Source: Treponema sp. (lineage in GTDB: Bacteria > Spirochaetota > Spirochaetia > Treponematales > Breznakiellaceae). From it: 15,691 nt of DNA. Below the pieces are notes generated by a model that ran no database searches, was not told the origin of the DNA, and saw only the letters and a list, made by a program, of their open reading frames with translations. Below are positions 5,522 to 12,769 of this stretch, piece after piece. Each line of letters opens with the position of its first letter. Position 1 is the stretch's first letter. The DNA lies in the NCBI GenBank assembly GCA_031268125.1, contig JAIRXT010000139.1:1-15691 (forward strand). Reading direction: 5' to 3'. The translations under genes and the position numbers were made by a program.

Positions 5522-6601
5522 GTGAGCGTACAGAGAATTGGCATTGTCGGAGTTGGGAACATAAGCGGCATTTATCTCAAGAATCTTAACGGCATGTTCG
5601 GGAAGCGGGTAAAAGTTACCGCCGTAACCGATCTTATCCACGAGCGGGCGGCCAAGGCCAGCGCCGATTACGGGATTCCCCACATCAAGAAAACCGAAGA
5701 TCTTATCAACAGCCCGGATGTGGACATCGTCCTTAATATAACCGAGCCCTACAACCATTACGGGGTTTCCCTGGCTGCGGTAAAGGCGGGGAAGCATATC
5801 TATACCGAAAAGCCCCTCTGCGCTGAGCGGGCAGAGGCCCGGGAAGTGCTTAAAATTGCCGCGGAAAAGAACCTGCGGGTCGGCAATGCGCCGGACACCT
5901 TCCTGGGGGCGGGGATTCAGACCTGCCGCAAGCTCCTGGATGACGGCTGGATAGGGGAGCCCGTGGCGGTAACGGCCTTTATGGTCGGCCGGGGGCACGA
6001 ACACTGGCATCCGGGGCCGGAATTTTATTACAAGAAGGGCGGCGGCCCCATGTTCGACATGGGCCCCTATTACCTTACCGCCCTGGTGAACCTTATCGGC
6101 CCCGTGGTCCGTGTGTCCGGTTCCGCCCGGAAGACTTTTAATACCCGGACCATCACCAGTGAACCCCTGAACGGCAAGGTTATCAACGTGGATATTCCTA
6201 CCCATATTGCCGGGATCATGGATTTTGCCAACGGCGCGGTGGGAACCATCATCACCAGTTTTGACGTGTATTCCCATACCCTGCCCTGCATCGAGATTTA
6301 CGGCAGCGAAGGGACCCTGCGGGTGCCCGATCCCAATACCTTCGGCGGGCCGGTCTACGTTAAGCGTTTCCGGGAAGAGCAGTGGTCTGAAATACCCCTG
6401 CTCAAAAGCTATCCCGATAACAGCCGGGGCCTGGGGCTTACCGACATGGCGGAAGCCGTCACGGAAGGGAGACCCCACCGGGCTTCAGGCGAGGCGGCCT
6501 ACCATGTGCTGGACATCATGCACGGCTTCCACGATGCCTCCGCCAGCGGGACCTACTACAACGTAAAAAGCACCTGCACCCGCTCGGAACCCCTCGAATA
6601 A
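5522..6601 (+). CDS. Gfo/Idh/MocA family NAD(P)-dependent oxidoreductase
   Basis: A 359-residue cytoplasmic dehydrogenase, normal length for the family. It starts with GTG at 5522, 6 bases after AGGAGG (5510-5515). The N-terminal Rossmann fold shows RIGIVGVGNISG with glycines at 10, 12 and 16, and the family's EKP motif is at 96-98 (YTEKPLC). In the C-terminal half, GGPMFDMGPYYLTALVNLIGP (174-194) occupies the place of the usual D-x-G-x-H-x-x-D catalytic segment, with Tyr where many members have His; this GPYY form defines a subgroup of uncharacterised sugar dehydrogenases. Its upstream partner is the ThuA-like gene, 14 bases away, and both probably share one transcript that ends at the terminator 6613-6643. 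The reaction is likely oxidation or reduction of a sugar hydroxyl or ketone; the substrate is not known. Confidence 0.92.
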   Translation: MSVQRIGIVGVGNISGIYLKNLNGMFGKRVKVTAVTDLIHERAAKASADYGIPHIKKTEDLINSPDVDIVLNITEPYNHYGVSLAAVKAGKHIYTEKPLCAERAEAREVLKIAAEKNLRVGNAPDTFLGAGIQTCRKLLDDGWIGEPVAVTAFMVGRGHEHWHPGPEFYYKKGGGPMFDMGPYYLTALVNLIGPVVRVSGSARKTFNTRTITSEPLNGKVINVDIPTHIAGIMDFANGAVGTIITSFDVYSHTLPCIEIYGSEGTLRVPDPNTFGGPVYVKRFREEQWSEIPLLKSYPDNSRGLGLTDMAEAVTEGRPHRASGEAAYHVLDIMHGFHDASASGTYYNVKSTCTRSEPLE

Positions 6602-6612
6602 CCGGGTATTTT

Positions 6613-6643
6613 AATCCGCGGCAGTCCGGGCCGCGGATTTTTT
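6613..6643 (+). terminator. Intrinsic terminator after the ThuA-Gfo/Idh unit
   Basis: AATCCGCGG (6613-6621) pairs perfectly with CCGCGGATT (6631-6639) around loop CAGTCCGGG and runs into TTTT. It lies 11 bases past the stop of the oxidoreductase gene, as expected for a transcript end. Confidence 0.88.
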
Positions 6644-6720
6644 GGGTGCATCCCCGCATCAGGTAGTACCCGGCGCTGTCTTTCATACGGCAATTCCGAA
6701 TCCGAAAAGAAATGAGGCTG

Positions 6721-6827
6721 TTCCAAAACTACGGCAATGGCCTATGCCGGAAGCAAGTTCCTGGGGTCCTGCCGGGGGCAAAAACACCGCTCAAGGCGGT
6801 AGATTTTTTCCCCCGGCACCCCGTGTT
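6721..6827 (+). repeat. 107-base direct repeat with precise hairpin, copy B1
   Basis: It matches 7071-7177 at 100 of 107 positions with no gap. Its core folds: TGCCGGGGG (6770-6778) with CCCCCGGCA (6810-6818), AAAAA (6780-6784) with TTTTT (6804-6808), and ACCGC (6786-6790) with GCGGT (6796-6800), closing the 5-base loop TCAAG. The segment CCTGGGGTCCTGCCGG (6760-6775) is shared, inverted, with the A modules at 671-775 and 4570-4673, so B repeats look like the other orientation of the same element family. Confidence 0.85.
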
Positions 6828-6833
6828 CAAGGT

Positions 6834-6869
6834 AAAAAAATGGTCAAATGGCTGCCGTTCCCGCGGGTA
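6834..6869. repeat. Partial copy of the operon-terminator hairpin
   Basis: AAAAAAATGGTCAAATGG and the following TGCCGTTCCCGCGGGTA match 4399-4430 apart from one inserted base, but the right arm that would complete the stem is missing. The bases just before it (TTCAAGGTAAAAAA) equal the reverse complement of what follows the right arm at 4453-4476. So relative to repeat B1 the hairpin is placed as in the 4399-4673 block read on the other strand. Confidence 0.6.
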
Positions 6870-7070
6870 GCGGCTTGATTGGGCTAAACGGCATGGTTTA
6901 AGAAATTTACCTCAAAGGCAGGCATACGAAGGAAGGGGAAAGTAGTGGAATCCAATCCTCCTGCCCGGCGGTATGCTGCGAGTCAGGTTTAGGCAGGATC
7001 CAATGATTAAAATGGGAATTGCCGGGAAACGGTTGTCAAACGGTGTTAATGGTTGTATCGTTAGAGTTAG

Positions 7071-7177
7071 TTCCAAAACTACGGCAATGGCCTATGCTGG
7101 GAGCATGTTCTTGGGGTCCTGCCGGGGGCAAAAACACCGCGCAGGGCGGTGGATTTTTTCCCCCGGCACCCCGTGTT
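7071..7177 (+). repeat. 107-base direct repeat with precise hairpin, copy B2
   Basis: Second copy of the repeat at 6721-6827, exactly 350 bases further on. The hairpin lies at 7120-7168. Of its seven differences from copy B1, the three inside the hairpin fall in the terminal loop (two) and the internal loop (one), so every paired base is unchanged. It ends 84 bases before the FIST gene start. Confidence 0.85.
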
Positions 7178-7261
7178 ACAGAGGTTTGGCATACATTTCT
7201 GAATTGCCTTTGTGTTGAACCGGGGAATAGTTAATAGGGAATTTAGACAGGGGATACGCTT

Positions 7262-8419
7262 GTGGTAAAGATGCTGACAGCCCATACGTTTGAGATAGAC
7301 GATACGGACGCCGCTGTCCGGGAAATTCAGGGGCAGTTGCAAAGCCAGGGCGGATTTTTAAAAAATACCGTAGGACTTCTCTTTTGTTACATGGATTTTA
7401 TCAGCGCGGGGACGGTAGAAGCGATCTGCAAAGCCCTGCCTTTTGATACTCTGGGTTGTACCACCCTGGGCGCGGCGATGCCGGATACGATAGGGGACAT
7501 CATCCTTACCCTGACGGTCCTTACCAGTGACGATGTTGAATTCCATGCGGGCCTTTCGGAGCCTCTGACGGAGAAAGAGGAAGAGCGGATTGTCAAGGTG
7601 TACCGGGAAACGGCGGCGCAAACCCCTCCGGCGCTGATTCTGGTAATCACTCCTTCGCTGTACAATCTGGCGGGGGATATGGTGGTCGGCCTTCTGGATC
7701 GGGAATCCCGGGGGGTTCCTGTTTTTGGCACCGGCGCTCTTGATATAGATACAAAAATAAGAACCCCAAAGACCGTCTACGGGGGAAGGGCTTATTCCGA
7801 CAGAATGCCGGTGCTGCTCTTTTCGGGGAATCTGTCGCCCCGGTTTTTTATTGATTCGGTCTGGGATCATAACGTCCACAGCCAGAAAGCCCTGGTTACC
7901 TCGGCAAAGGGAAACCGGATAATCACCATGAACAACCTGCCTGCGGCAGAATATGTGAAAAAAATCGGCCTTATTACTGAAGAAAGACTGGATTTACTTT
8001 TTGTGTTCCCCCTTGCCGTATATCCCGATCAAAGCGGTTTGCCGAATATTTTTATCATATATACTATCAACGATGACGGCAGCATAAGCTGCAGCGCCAA
8101 CATACCCGAAGGATCCGTTGTGCATATTTCCTCCGGCTCCGGCGAAGTTATTAACAGTGCAAAAAATATCACCGGCGGGTTAAAGACCGCCCGGGGGGAA
8201 GCGGCGCTGATCTTTTCCTGTTTCAGCCGCAGTGTGATTCTGTCAAATCCCCAGGATGAAATGGAGGCGATCCGGAAAGATTTACAGGATTCAGCCTTTC
8301 CCTATATACTCATTTATTCAGGAGGGGAAATTTGTCCCGTTTATGACGAAAAAGGGGCGGCAGTGAATCGCTACCATAATTACACTATTATTTCCTGTGT
8401 GCTGGATTCATCCCATTAA
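7262..8419 (+). CDS. FIST domain sensory protein (FIST_N plus FIST_C)
   Basis: A 385-residue soluble protein with the FIST architecture, a sensory module thought to bind small ligands such as amino acids or their derivatives and often encoded next to histidine kinases or chemotaxis proteins. It starts at GTG 7262, which has AGGGGA (7249-7254) 7 bases upstream; the ATG at 7271 is too far from that site. The N-terminal half (about 30-210) shows the family pattern: a strand leading to FCYMDFIS, the GCTTLGA turn near residue 60, and a VPVFGTGALD segment followed by YGG and a hydrophobic strand. The C-terminal half ends in GGEICP and NRYHNYTI, the standard FIST_C finish. There are no membrane segments or signal peptide. 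The kinase gene begins 12 bases after its stop, which strongly suggests that FIST feeds its signal to that kinase. The ligand is not known. Confidence 0.88.
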   Translation: MVKMLTAHTFEIDDTDAAVREIQGQLQSQGGFLKNTVGLLFCYMDFISAGTVEAICKALPFDTLGCTTLGAAMPDTIGDIILTLTVLTSDDVEFHAGLSEPLTEKEEERIVKVYRETAAQTPPALILVITPSLYNLAGDMVVGLLDRESRGVPVFGTGALDIDTKIRTPKTVYGGRAYSDRMPVLLFSGNLSPRFFIDSVWDHNVHSQKALVTSAKGNRIITMNNLPAAEYVKKIGLITEERLDLLFVFPLAVYPDQSGLPNIFIIYTINDDGSISCSANIPEGSVVHISSGSGEVINSAKNITGGLKTARGEAALIFSCFSRSVILSNPQDEMEAIRKDLQDSAFPYILIYSGGEICPVYDEKGAAVNRYHNYTIISCVLDSSH

Positions 8420-8431
8420 TAAGAATGGTTT

Positions 8432-10918
8432 ATGACAGACAACGATTTATTGATGCAGATAGCTGAACTGGAAAATAAAAACAAACGGCTCGAAAAAGAA
8501 TACCGTTCCCTTTCCCGCCGGTATGAAATGGCGAATGTAACCCTTGAACGCTCAAAAATGTACATCGCTTCCAGAGACAAACTCATGGCCTCCATCGTTA
8601 ACGAGAAGGCAAGACAGGAAGAATATTTCAGCCTCCTGCTGGAAAACACCCAGGAAATAATGCTCCTTTTGGATCAGCGGCTGCGTTTTATCTATTGTTC
8701 CGCAATGTTTCTGCGCCAGGCGGGAGTATCCAGCTTCGAGATGATAAGCGATCTGGAATTCCAGGAAGTGTTTTCCCGGAATGTGGATAAGGCTTCCCTT
8801 GAATATCTTACGGATCTCCTGGCGAAGTCCATGAGGGAACGCCGCGCCTATGTGGAAAGCCAGAGCATGGATATAGGGAAGAAGGGCAATCCCCGGCATT
8901 ATACGGTACTTCTGATCCCTATGGTAAACAAGGAAGGGGACGCCCAGGGGATGCTGGTACTGTTTCAGGATATGACCGACGTGACGAAGGCCAAAGAGCA
9001 GGCGGAACAGGCAAACAAGGCGAAATCGGTTTTTCTTGCCCGGATGAGTCATGAGATCCGTACCCCTCTTAACGCCATTCTGGGCCTTTCGGAAGTGGAA
9101 CTTCAAAACAATCTTCCCGGCGGCACCAGGGTCAATCTTGAAAAAATACACGGCTCCGGTTCCCTGCTTCTGGAAATTGTTAACGATATTCTGGATATTT
9201 CAAAAATCGAAAACGGCAATTTTGAAATTTTCTCCGTGGGTTACGAATTCCCCAGCCTCATCAACGATACGGTCCAGCTTAACATCATACGGATCGGTTC
9301 AAAGCCCATCGAATTTAAACTTGAAATCGATGAAACCATCCCCACAAGGCTCTACGGCGATGAAGTGCGGATCAAGCAGATCCTCAACAACCTTCTTTCC
9401 AATGCGTTCAAGTACACCGAGGCGGGAGAAGTCCGTCTGCTCCTAACATGGGAGCGGAAGGGGGAAAACGCCTGGCTGACCTTTACCGTGAAGGATACCG
9501 GCCGGGGGATTAAACAAGAAGATTTGGAAAAGCTCTTCTCCGAATATACCCAGTTTGACACCATGGTAAACCGGCGGATCGAAGGGACGGGGCTGGGCTT
9601 GTCCATCACCAAAGGACTGGTGGAAATAATGACGGGTACCATAACCGTTGAAAGCGAACACCTCAGGGGCAGCGTGTTTCAGGTTATTCTGCCGCAGGGA
9701 ATACTGGACGAAAAACCTATCGGCAGGGAGGTGGTTGAAAATCTCCGCAATTTCCGTTTTATCGAAGACCGCAGCCGCAGCCGGGGAAACAACTTAATCC
9801 GGTCTTATATGCCCTACGGGAAGGTGCTGGTGGTGGATGACCTTGAGACGAATCTGGATGTGATGAAGGGGCTGCTGATGCCCTACGGTCTCACGGTGGA
9901 TACTGCCACACGGGGGCGGGATGCGGTGGAGCGTATCCGGGCGGTAAAAATCAACTACGATGTGGTGTTCATGGATCACATGATGCCCGAAATGGACGGT
10001 ATCGAGGCGGCACGGCGTATCAGAAACGAAATCGGCACCGATTACGCCCGGAATGTACCCATAATCGCCCTTACCGCCAATGCCATTATGGGAAACCGGG
10101 AGATGTTCCTGGAAAACGGTTTTAACGATTTTATTGCCAAGCCTGTCGACATAAAACGGCTCGATATCGTGCTTAACCAGTGGGTCAGGGACGCTCAAAG
10201 CGAGGAAACCCTGCGGGAAGCGGAAAACCGGGAACGGCCGGGGGGGGACTCCGGTAAGGGCGGAACGGAAGCCGATACCGCGGGCCGCCGGCTTTTGGAG
10301 CATCCGGTTGACGGCGTCGATTTTGCCGCCGCCCTGCGGCTTTACGGCGGCGCCGCCGCGCTGATACCCATTCTCAAATCCTTTGTTACCTACACGCCGT
10401 CCCTGATTGAAAAGATGGACGCCCATCTGGAAACATCCCTGCCGGATTACGCCGTCGAAGTTCACGGCCTCAAAGGCACCTGTAACGCCATCTGCGCGTC
10501 CGCGGCGGCGGACCTGGCAAAGGAGCTGGAATTTGCTTCCAGGGAGGGGAGGGGAGATTTTGTGAAGGCCCGCCACGGGGAACTGCGGCGGCAGGCGTTG
10601 GAATTGACGGAACGGCTTAAGGTTCTGCTTGAAGGGCGGGCCTGTCCGCCGGAGCGGGAGAAAGAACGGCGGGAAGAGCCCGGCAGGGAGCTTCTGGCCC
10701 GTTTGTCCGCGGCCGCCCGGAAATTCGACTCCAGCGGCGCCGAGGAGATTCTTGGGGAACTGGAACGGTATCGCTATGAGAAGGACGGGGATCTTATCCG
10801 CCGGCTGCGGGAACAGGCTGAGAATTTTGACTACGAAGCCATGCACAGGGGGCTGGAAGAATTCCTGGGTACCGGCAATTTTACTTTTACAAATTTTTCC
10901 AAGGGAAAAAACGCCTAG
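8432..10918 (+). CDS. Cytosolic hybrid histidine kinase: coiled coil-PAS-HisKA-HATPase-REC-HPt
   Basis: An 828-residue multi-step phosphorelay kinase. In order: a coiled coil (about 8-62), a PAS-like domain (70-185), the HisKA H-box MSHEIRTPLN with phospho-acceptor His207, the ATPase domain with N-box NNLLSNAFKY (319-328), G1 DTGRGI (355-360), F-box around 368-375 and G2 GTGLGLSI (385-392), a receiver domain (about 463-585) with acidic pair Asp469/Asp470, acceptor Asp515, Thr548 and Lys570, then an HPt domain with VEVHGLKGT and acceptor His678. A charged helical tail (750-828) follows. All catalytic residues are present. No transmembrane segment exists, so input should come from the PAS domain and from the FIST protein encoded 12 bases upstream. 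The Shine-Dalgarno is weak (AAGA at 8421), suggesting translational coupling to the FIST gene. No output regulator is in the window. Confidence 0.95.
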   Translation: MTDNDLLMQIAELENKNKRLEKEYRSLSRRYEMANVTLERSKMYIASRDKLMASIVNEKARQEEYFSLLLENTQEIMLLLDQRLRFIYCSAMFLRQAGVSSFEMISDLEFQEVFSRNVDKASLEYLTDLLAKSMRERRAYVESQSMDIGKKGNPRHYTVLLIPMVNKEGDAQGMLVLFQDMTDVTKAKEQAEQANKAKSVFLARMSHEIRTPLNAILGLSEVELQNNLPGGTRVNLEKIHGSGSLLLEIVNDILDISKIENGNFEIFSVGYEFPSLINDTVQLNIIRIGSKPIEFKLEIDETIPTRLYGDEVRIKQILNNLLSNAFKYTEAGEVRLLLTWERKGENAWLTFTVKDTGRGIKQEDLEKLFSEYTQFDTMVNRRIEGTGLGLSITKGLVEIMTGTITVESEHLRGSVFQVILPQGILDEKPIGREVVENLRNFRFIEDRSRSRGNNLIRSYMPYGKVLVVDDLETNLDVMKGLLMPYGLTVDTATRGRDAVERIRAVKINYDVVFMDHMMPEMDGIEAARRIRNEIGTDYARNVPIIALTANAIMGNREMFLENGFNDFIAKPVDIKRLDIVLNQWVRDAQSEETLREAENRERPGGDSGKGGTEADTAGRRLLEHPVDGVDFAAALRLYGGAAALIPILKSFVTYTPSLIEKMDAHLETSLPDYAVEVHGLKGTCNAICASAAADLAKELEFASREGRGDFVKARHGELRRQALELTERLKVLLEGRACPPEREKERREEPGRELLARLSAAARKFDSSGAEEILGELERYRYEKDGDLIRRLREQAENFDYEAMHRGLEEFLGTGNFTFTNFSKGKNA

Positions 10919-11051
10919 AAAATCATTGGGGGCCCTGCCGGGGATTGAATTTTTTGCAATTTTTGGGACGGCTGCAACCTTTTTCCGTTCCCGGGGTCAT
11001 AAACCAGAAGGATTATACCAGCGAAATTTCAATTCAGTCTTGGAGGAACCC

Positions 11052-12752
11052 ATGAGCGAATCTACACCCTGGGCTTTTTTGGACGCCTACCGTGGAAAGG
11101 ACTTCAAGGGCCAGTGGCCCACCCTGCCGGAGATGTACCGGATCATCGTTTCCCGTTTTGGGGAGCGTTTCTGCTTTACGGTTTACGAACCCGATAGAAT
11201 CAGCCTTAACTACCGGGAATCCCTTGAACGCATCGAGGCGGCGGCCCGCTGGCTCCATGCCAAAGGGATCCGCCGGGGCGATAAGGTGGCGCTGACGGGA
11301 AAAAATTCCCCCGAATGGGCGGTGGCCTATCTGGGGATTCTCTTTGCGGGGGCCGTGGTGGTTCCCATTGACTATCAGCTTAAAAACGACGAACTGGACC
11401 TGCTGATCAGGACTTCCGGGGCAAAAATTCTCTTTGTGGACGAAGAAAAATACGAACATTACCGGGCTCTGGGCTTGCCGAAGGAGCTGGTCTCCCTTAA
11501 AAAGGGGATTGGAACCTACCTCTACGACCTGGACGGCCCCCCGGCGGAAATTGAACAGGCCCGGGAAGAGGATTTGGCGGCGATTCTTTTTACTTCCGGC
11601 ACAATGGGAAACCCCAAGGGGGTCATGCTGACTCATAAAAACCTGGTTTCCGACTGCTACCTGGCCCAGGGAACCCCCTTCCCCGTGTACCACACGGATG
11701 TGTTTTATGCCCTTTTGCCCCTGCACCACGCTTATACCATGCTGGCGGTGTTTATCGAAGTCATTTCCACCGGCGCGGAACTGGTGTTTGGGAAGAAGAT
11801 GGTTACCCCCATCATCCTTAAGGAACTGAAACAGGGGAAAATTACGGTGTTCCTGGGGGTCCCCCTGCTCTTTAACAAACTGCTGGCGGGGATACTCCGG
11901 GGTATCCGGGCCAAGGGGCCCATCGTTTACGGGCTTATCAACGCCCTTATGGGCCTGTCCGGTTTTATCAAAAAAGTCTTCAAGGTAAACCCCGGTAAAA
12001 AGATCTTCCATGCGATTCTGGAACAGGCGTCCCTTTCCACCCTGCGGGTCTGTGTCTGCGGCGGCGGCCCCCTGGCGCCCAGCGTATTCAGAAAGTACAA
12101 CCAGCTTGGCATTGACTTTGTCCAGGGTTACGGCCTTACGGAAACCAGCCCCATCATCAACCTGAACCCCACAACCCACTACAAGGAAGCCAGTGTCGGC
12201 AAGGTAGTCCCCCAGGCGGATATGAAGATACTCAATCCCGACGAGCGGGGTATTGGGGAGGTGATCGTCAAGGGTCCTATGGTGATGAAGGGTTACTACG
12301 AGATGCCCGAAGAAACCGCCGCGTCTTTTACCGCCGACGGGTACTTGAAAACCGGGGACCTTGGGTATCTGGACGATGAGCAGTACCTTTACCTTACGGG
12401 CCGGGCAAAGAACATGATTGTTACCGACGGGGGGAAAAACGTCTACCCCGAGGAGATTGAAAACGAATTCCAGCTCTTTGATGAAATCGAGCAAATTCTG
12501 GTCCGGGGCTTTGTGCGGGACAAGAAGATGAAGATCGAAGGTATCGAAGCCCTGGTTTATCCCAATTTTGAAGTTTTCAAAGATTCAGGCGGCGCCGTCA
12601 AGGGGAAGGAAGAAATTAAATCCCGAATCGAGGGTATTATTGCCGAGGTGAACCAGCGGCTCCTGTCCTACCAGAAAATTGAGCGGATTACCATCCTGGA
12701 CGAGCCTATGGAGATGACCACCACCAAGAAGATAAAGCGGGACGCCGCATAA
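11052..12752 (+). CDS. Long-chain fatty acid-CoA ligase-like AMP-binding enzyme
   Basis: A 566-residue member of the ANL adenylate-forming family, which activates a carboxylic acid with ATP and joins it to CoA. The ATG at 11052 is chosen because GGAGG (11042-11046) lies 5 bases before it; an open extension back to 10629 overlaps the kinase gene in another frame and is not conserved-looking. Motifs in order: phosphate loop TSGTMGNPKG (181-190), GYGLTETSP (359-367), the KTGDLGYLD segment with Asp436, RAKNMIVTDGGKNVYPEEIE in the hinge region, and the C-terminal catalytic lysine region TTTKKIKR (556-563). The layout fits bacterial FadD-like/AMP-dependent synthetases; medium- or long-chain fatty acid is the best guess, other acids are possible. 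The hydrolase gene follows after 17 bases. The 133 bases upstream show no clear promoter. Confidence 0.9.
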   Translation: MSESTPWAFLDAYRGKDFKGQWPTLPEMYRIIVSRFGERFCFTVYEPDRISLNYRESLERIEAAARWLHAKGIRRGDKVALTGKNSPEWAVAYLGILFAGAVVVPIDYQLKNDELDLLIRTSGAKILFVDEEKYEHYRALGLPKELVSLKKGIGTYLYDLDGPPAEIEQAREEDLAAILFTSGTMGNPKGVMLTHKNLVSDCYLAQGTPFPVYHTDVFYALLPLHHAYTMLAVFIEVISTGAELVFGKKMVTPIILKELKQGKITVFLGVPLLFNKLLAGILRGIRAKGPIVYGLINALMGLSGFIKKVFKVNPGKKIFHAILEQASLSTLRVCVCGGGPLAPSVFRKYNQLGIDFVQGYGLTETSPIINLNPTTHYKEASVGKVVPQADMKILNPDERGIGEVIVKGPMVMKGYYEMPEETAASFTADGYLKTGDLGYLDDEQYLYLTGRAKNMIVTDGGKNVYPEEIENEFQLFDEIEQILVRGFVRDKKMKIEGIEALVYPNFEVFKDSGGAVKGKEEIKSRIEGIIAEVNQRLLSYQKIERITILDEPMEMTTTKKIKRDAA

Positions 12753-12769
12753 CCGCAGGAGAGGCTGGA

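Larger units (their letters stand above)
6644..7261. other. Intergenic region built of repeat pieces
   Basis: About 620 bases between a terminator and the FIST gene. It contains two 107-base direct repeats (6721-6827, 7071-7177), a fragment of the 4399-4468 hairpin (6834-6869), and a short stretch at 6664-6686 resembling 4430-4452 (19 of 23 bases). Between the repeats (6870-7070) I see only short imperfect repeats such as AAACGGTTGT / AAACGGTGTT and nothing I can name. No convincing gene is present; open frames here run straight through the repeats. A promoter for the FIST gene probably lies in 7178-7250 but no clear hexamers stand out. Confidence 0.7.

Noticed and set aside
6721..7177. CRISPR array or insertion-sequence ends
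   Set aside because: Only two long repeats 350 bases apart, no spacers of regular size, no cas or transposase gene; the palindrome is internal, not terminal.
6642..7234. Small plus-strand frames (6642-6878, 6973-7218, 7019-7234) sharing a segment
   Set aside because: Their shared peptide only reflects the 107-base DNA repeat and the frames run through hairpins; no ribosome sites.
10629..11051. Long N-terminal extension of the acyl-CoA ligase
   Set aside because: It overlaps the kinase gene in another frame, is arginine/proline/glycine-rich shadow sequence, and ATG 11052 has GGAGG before it.
11034..12494. 486-codon open frame on the minus strand
   Set aside because: It is a shadow of the ligase gene: no motif, composition typical of antisense reading of GC-rich coding DNA.
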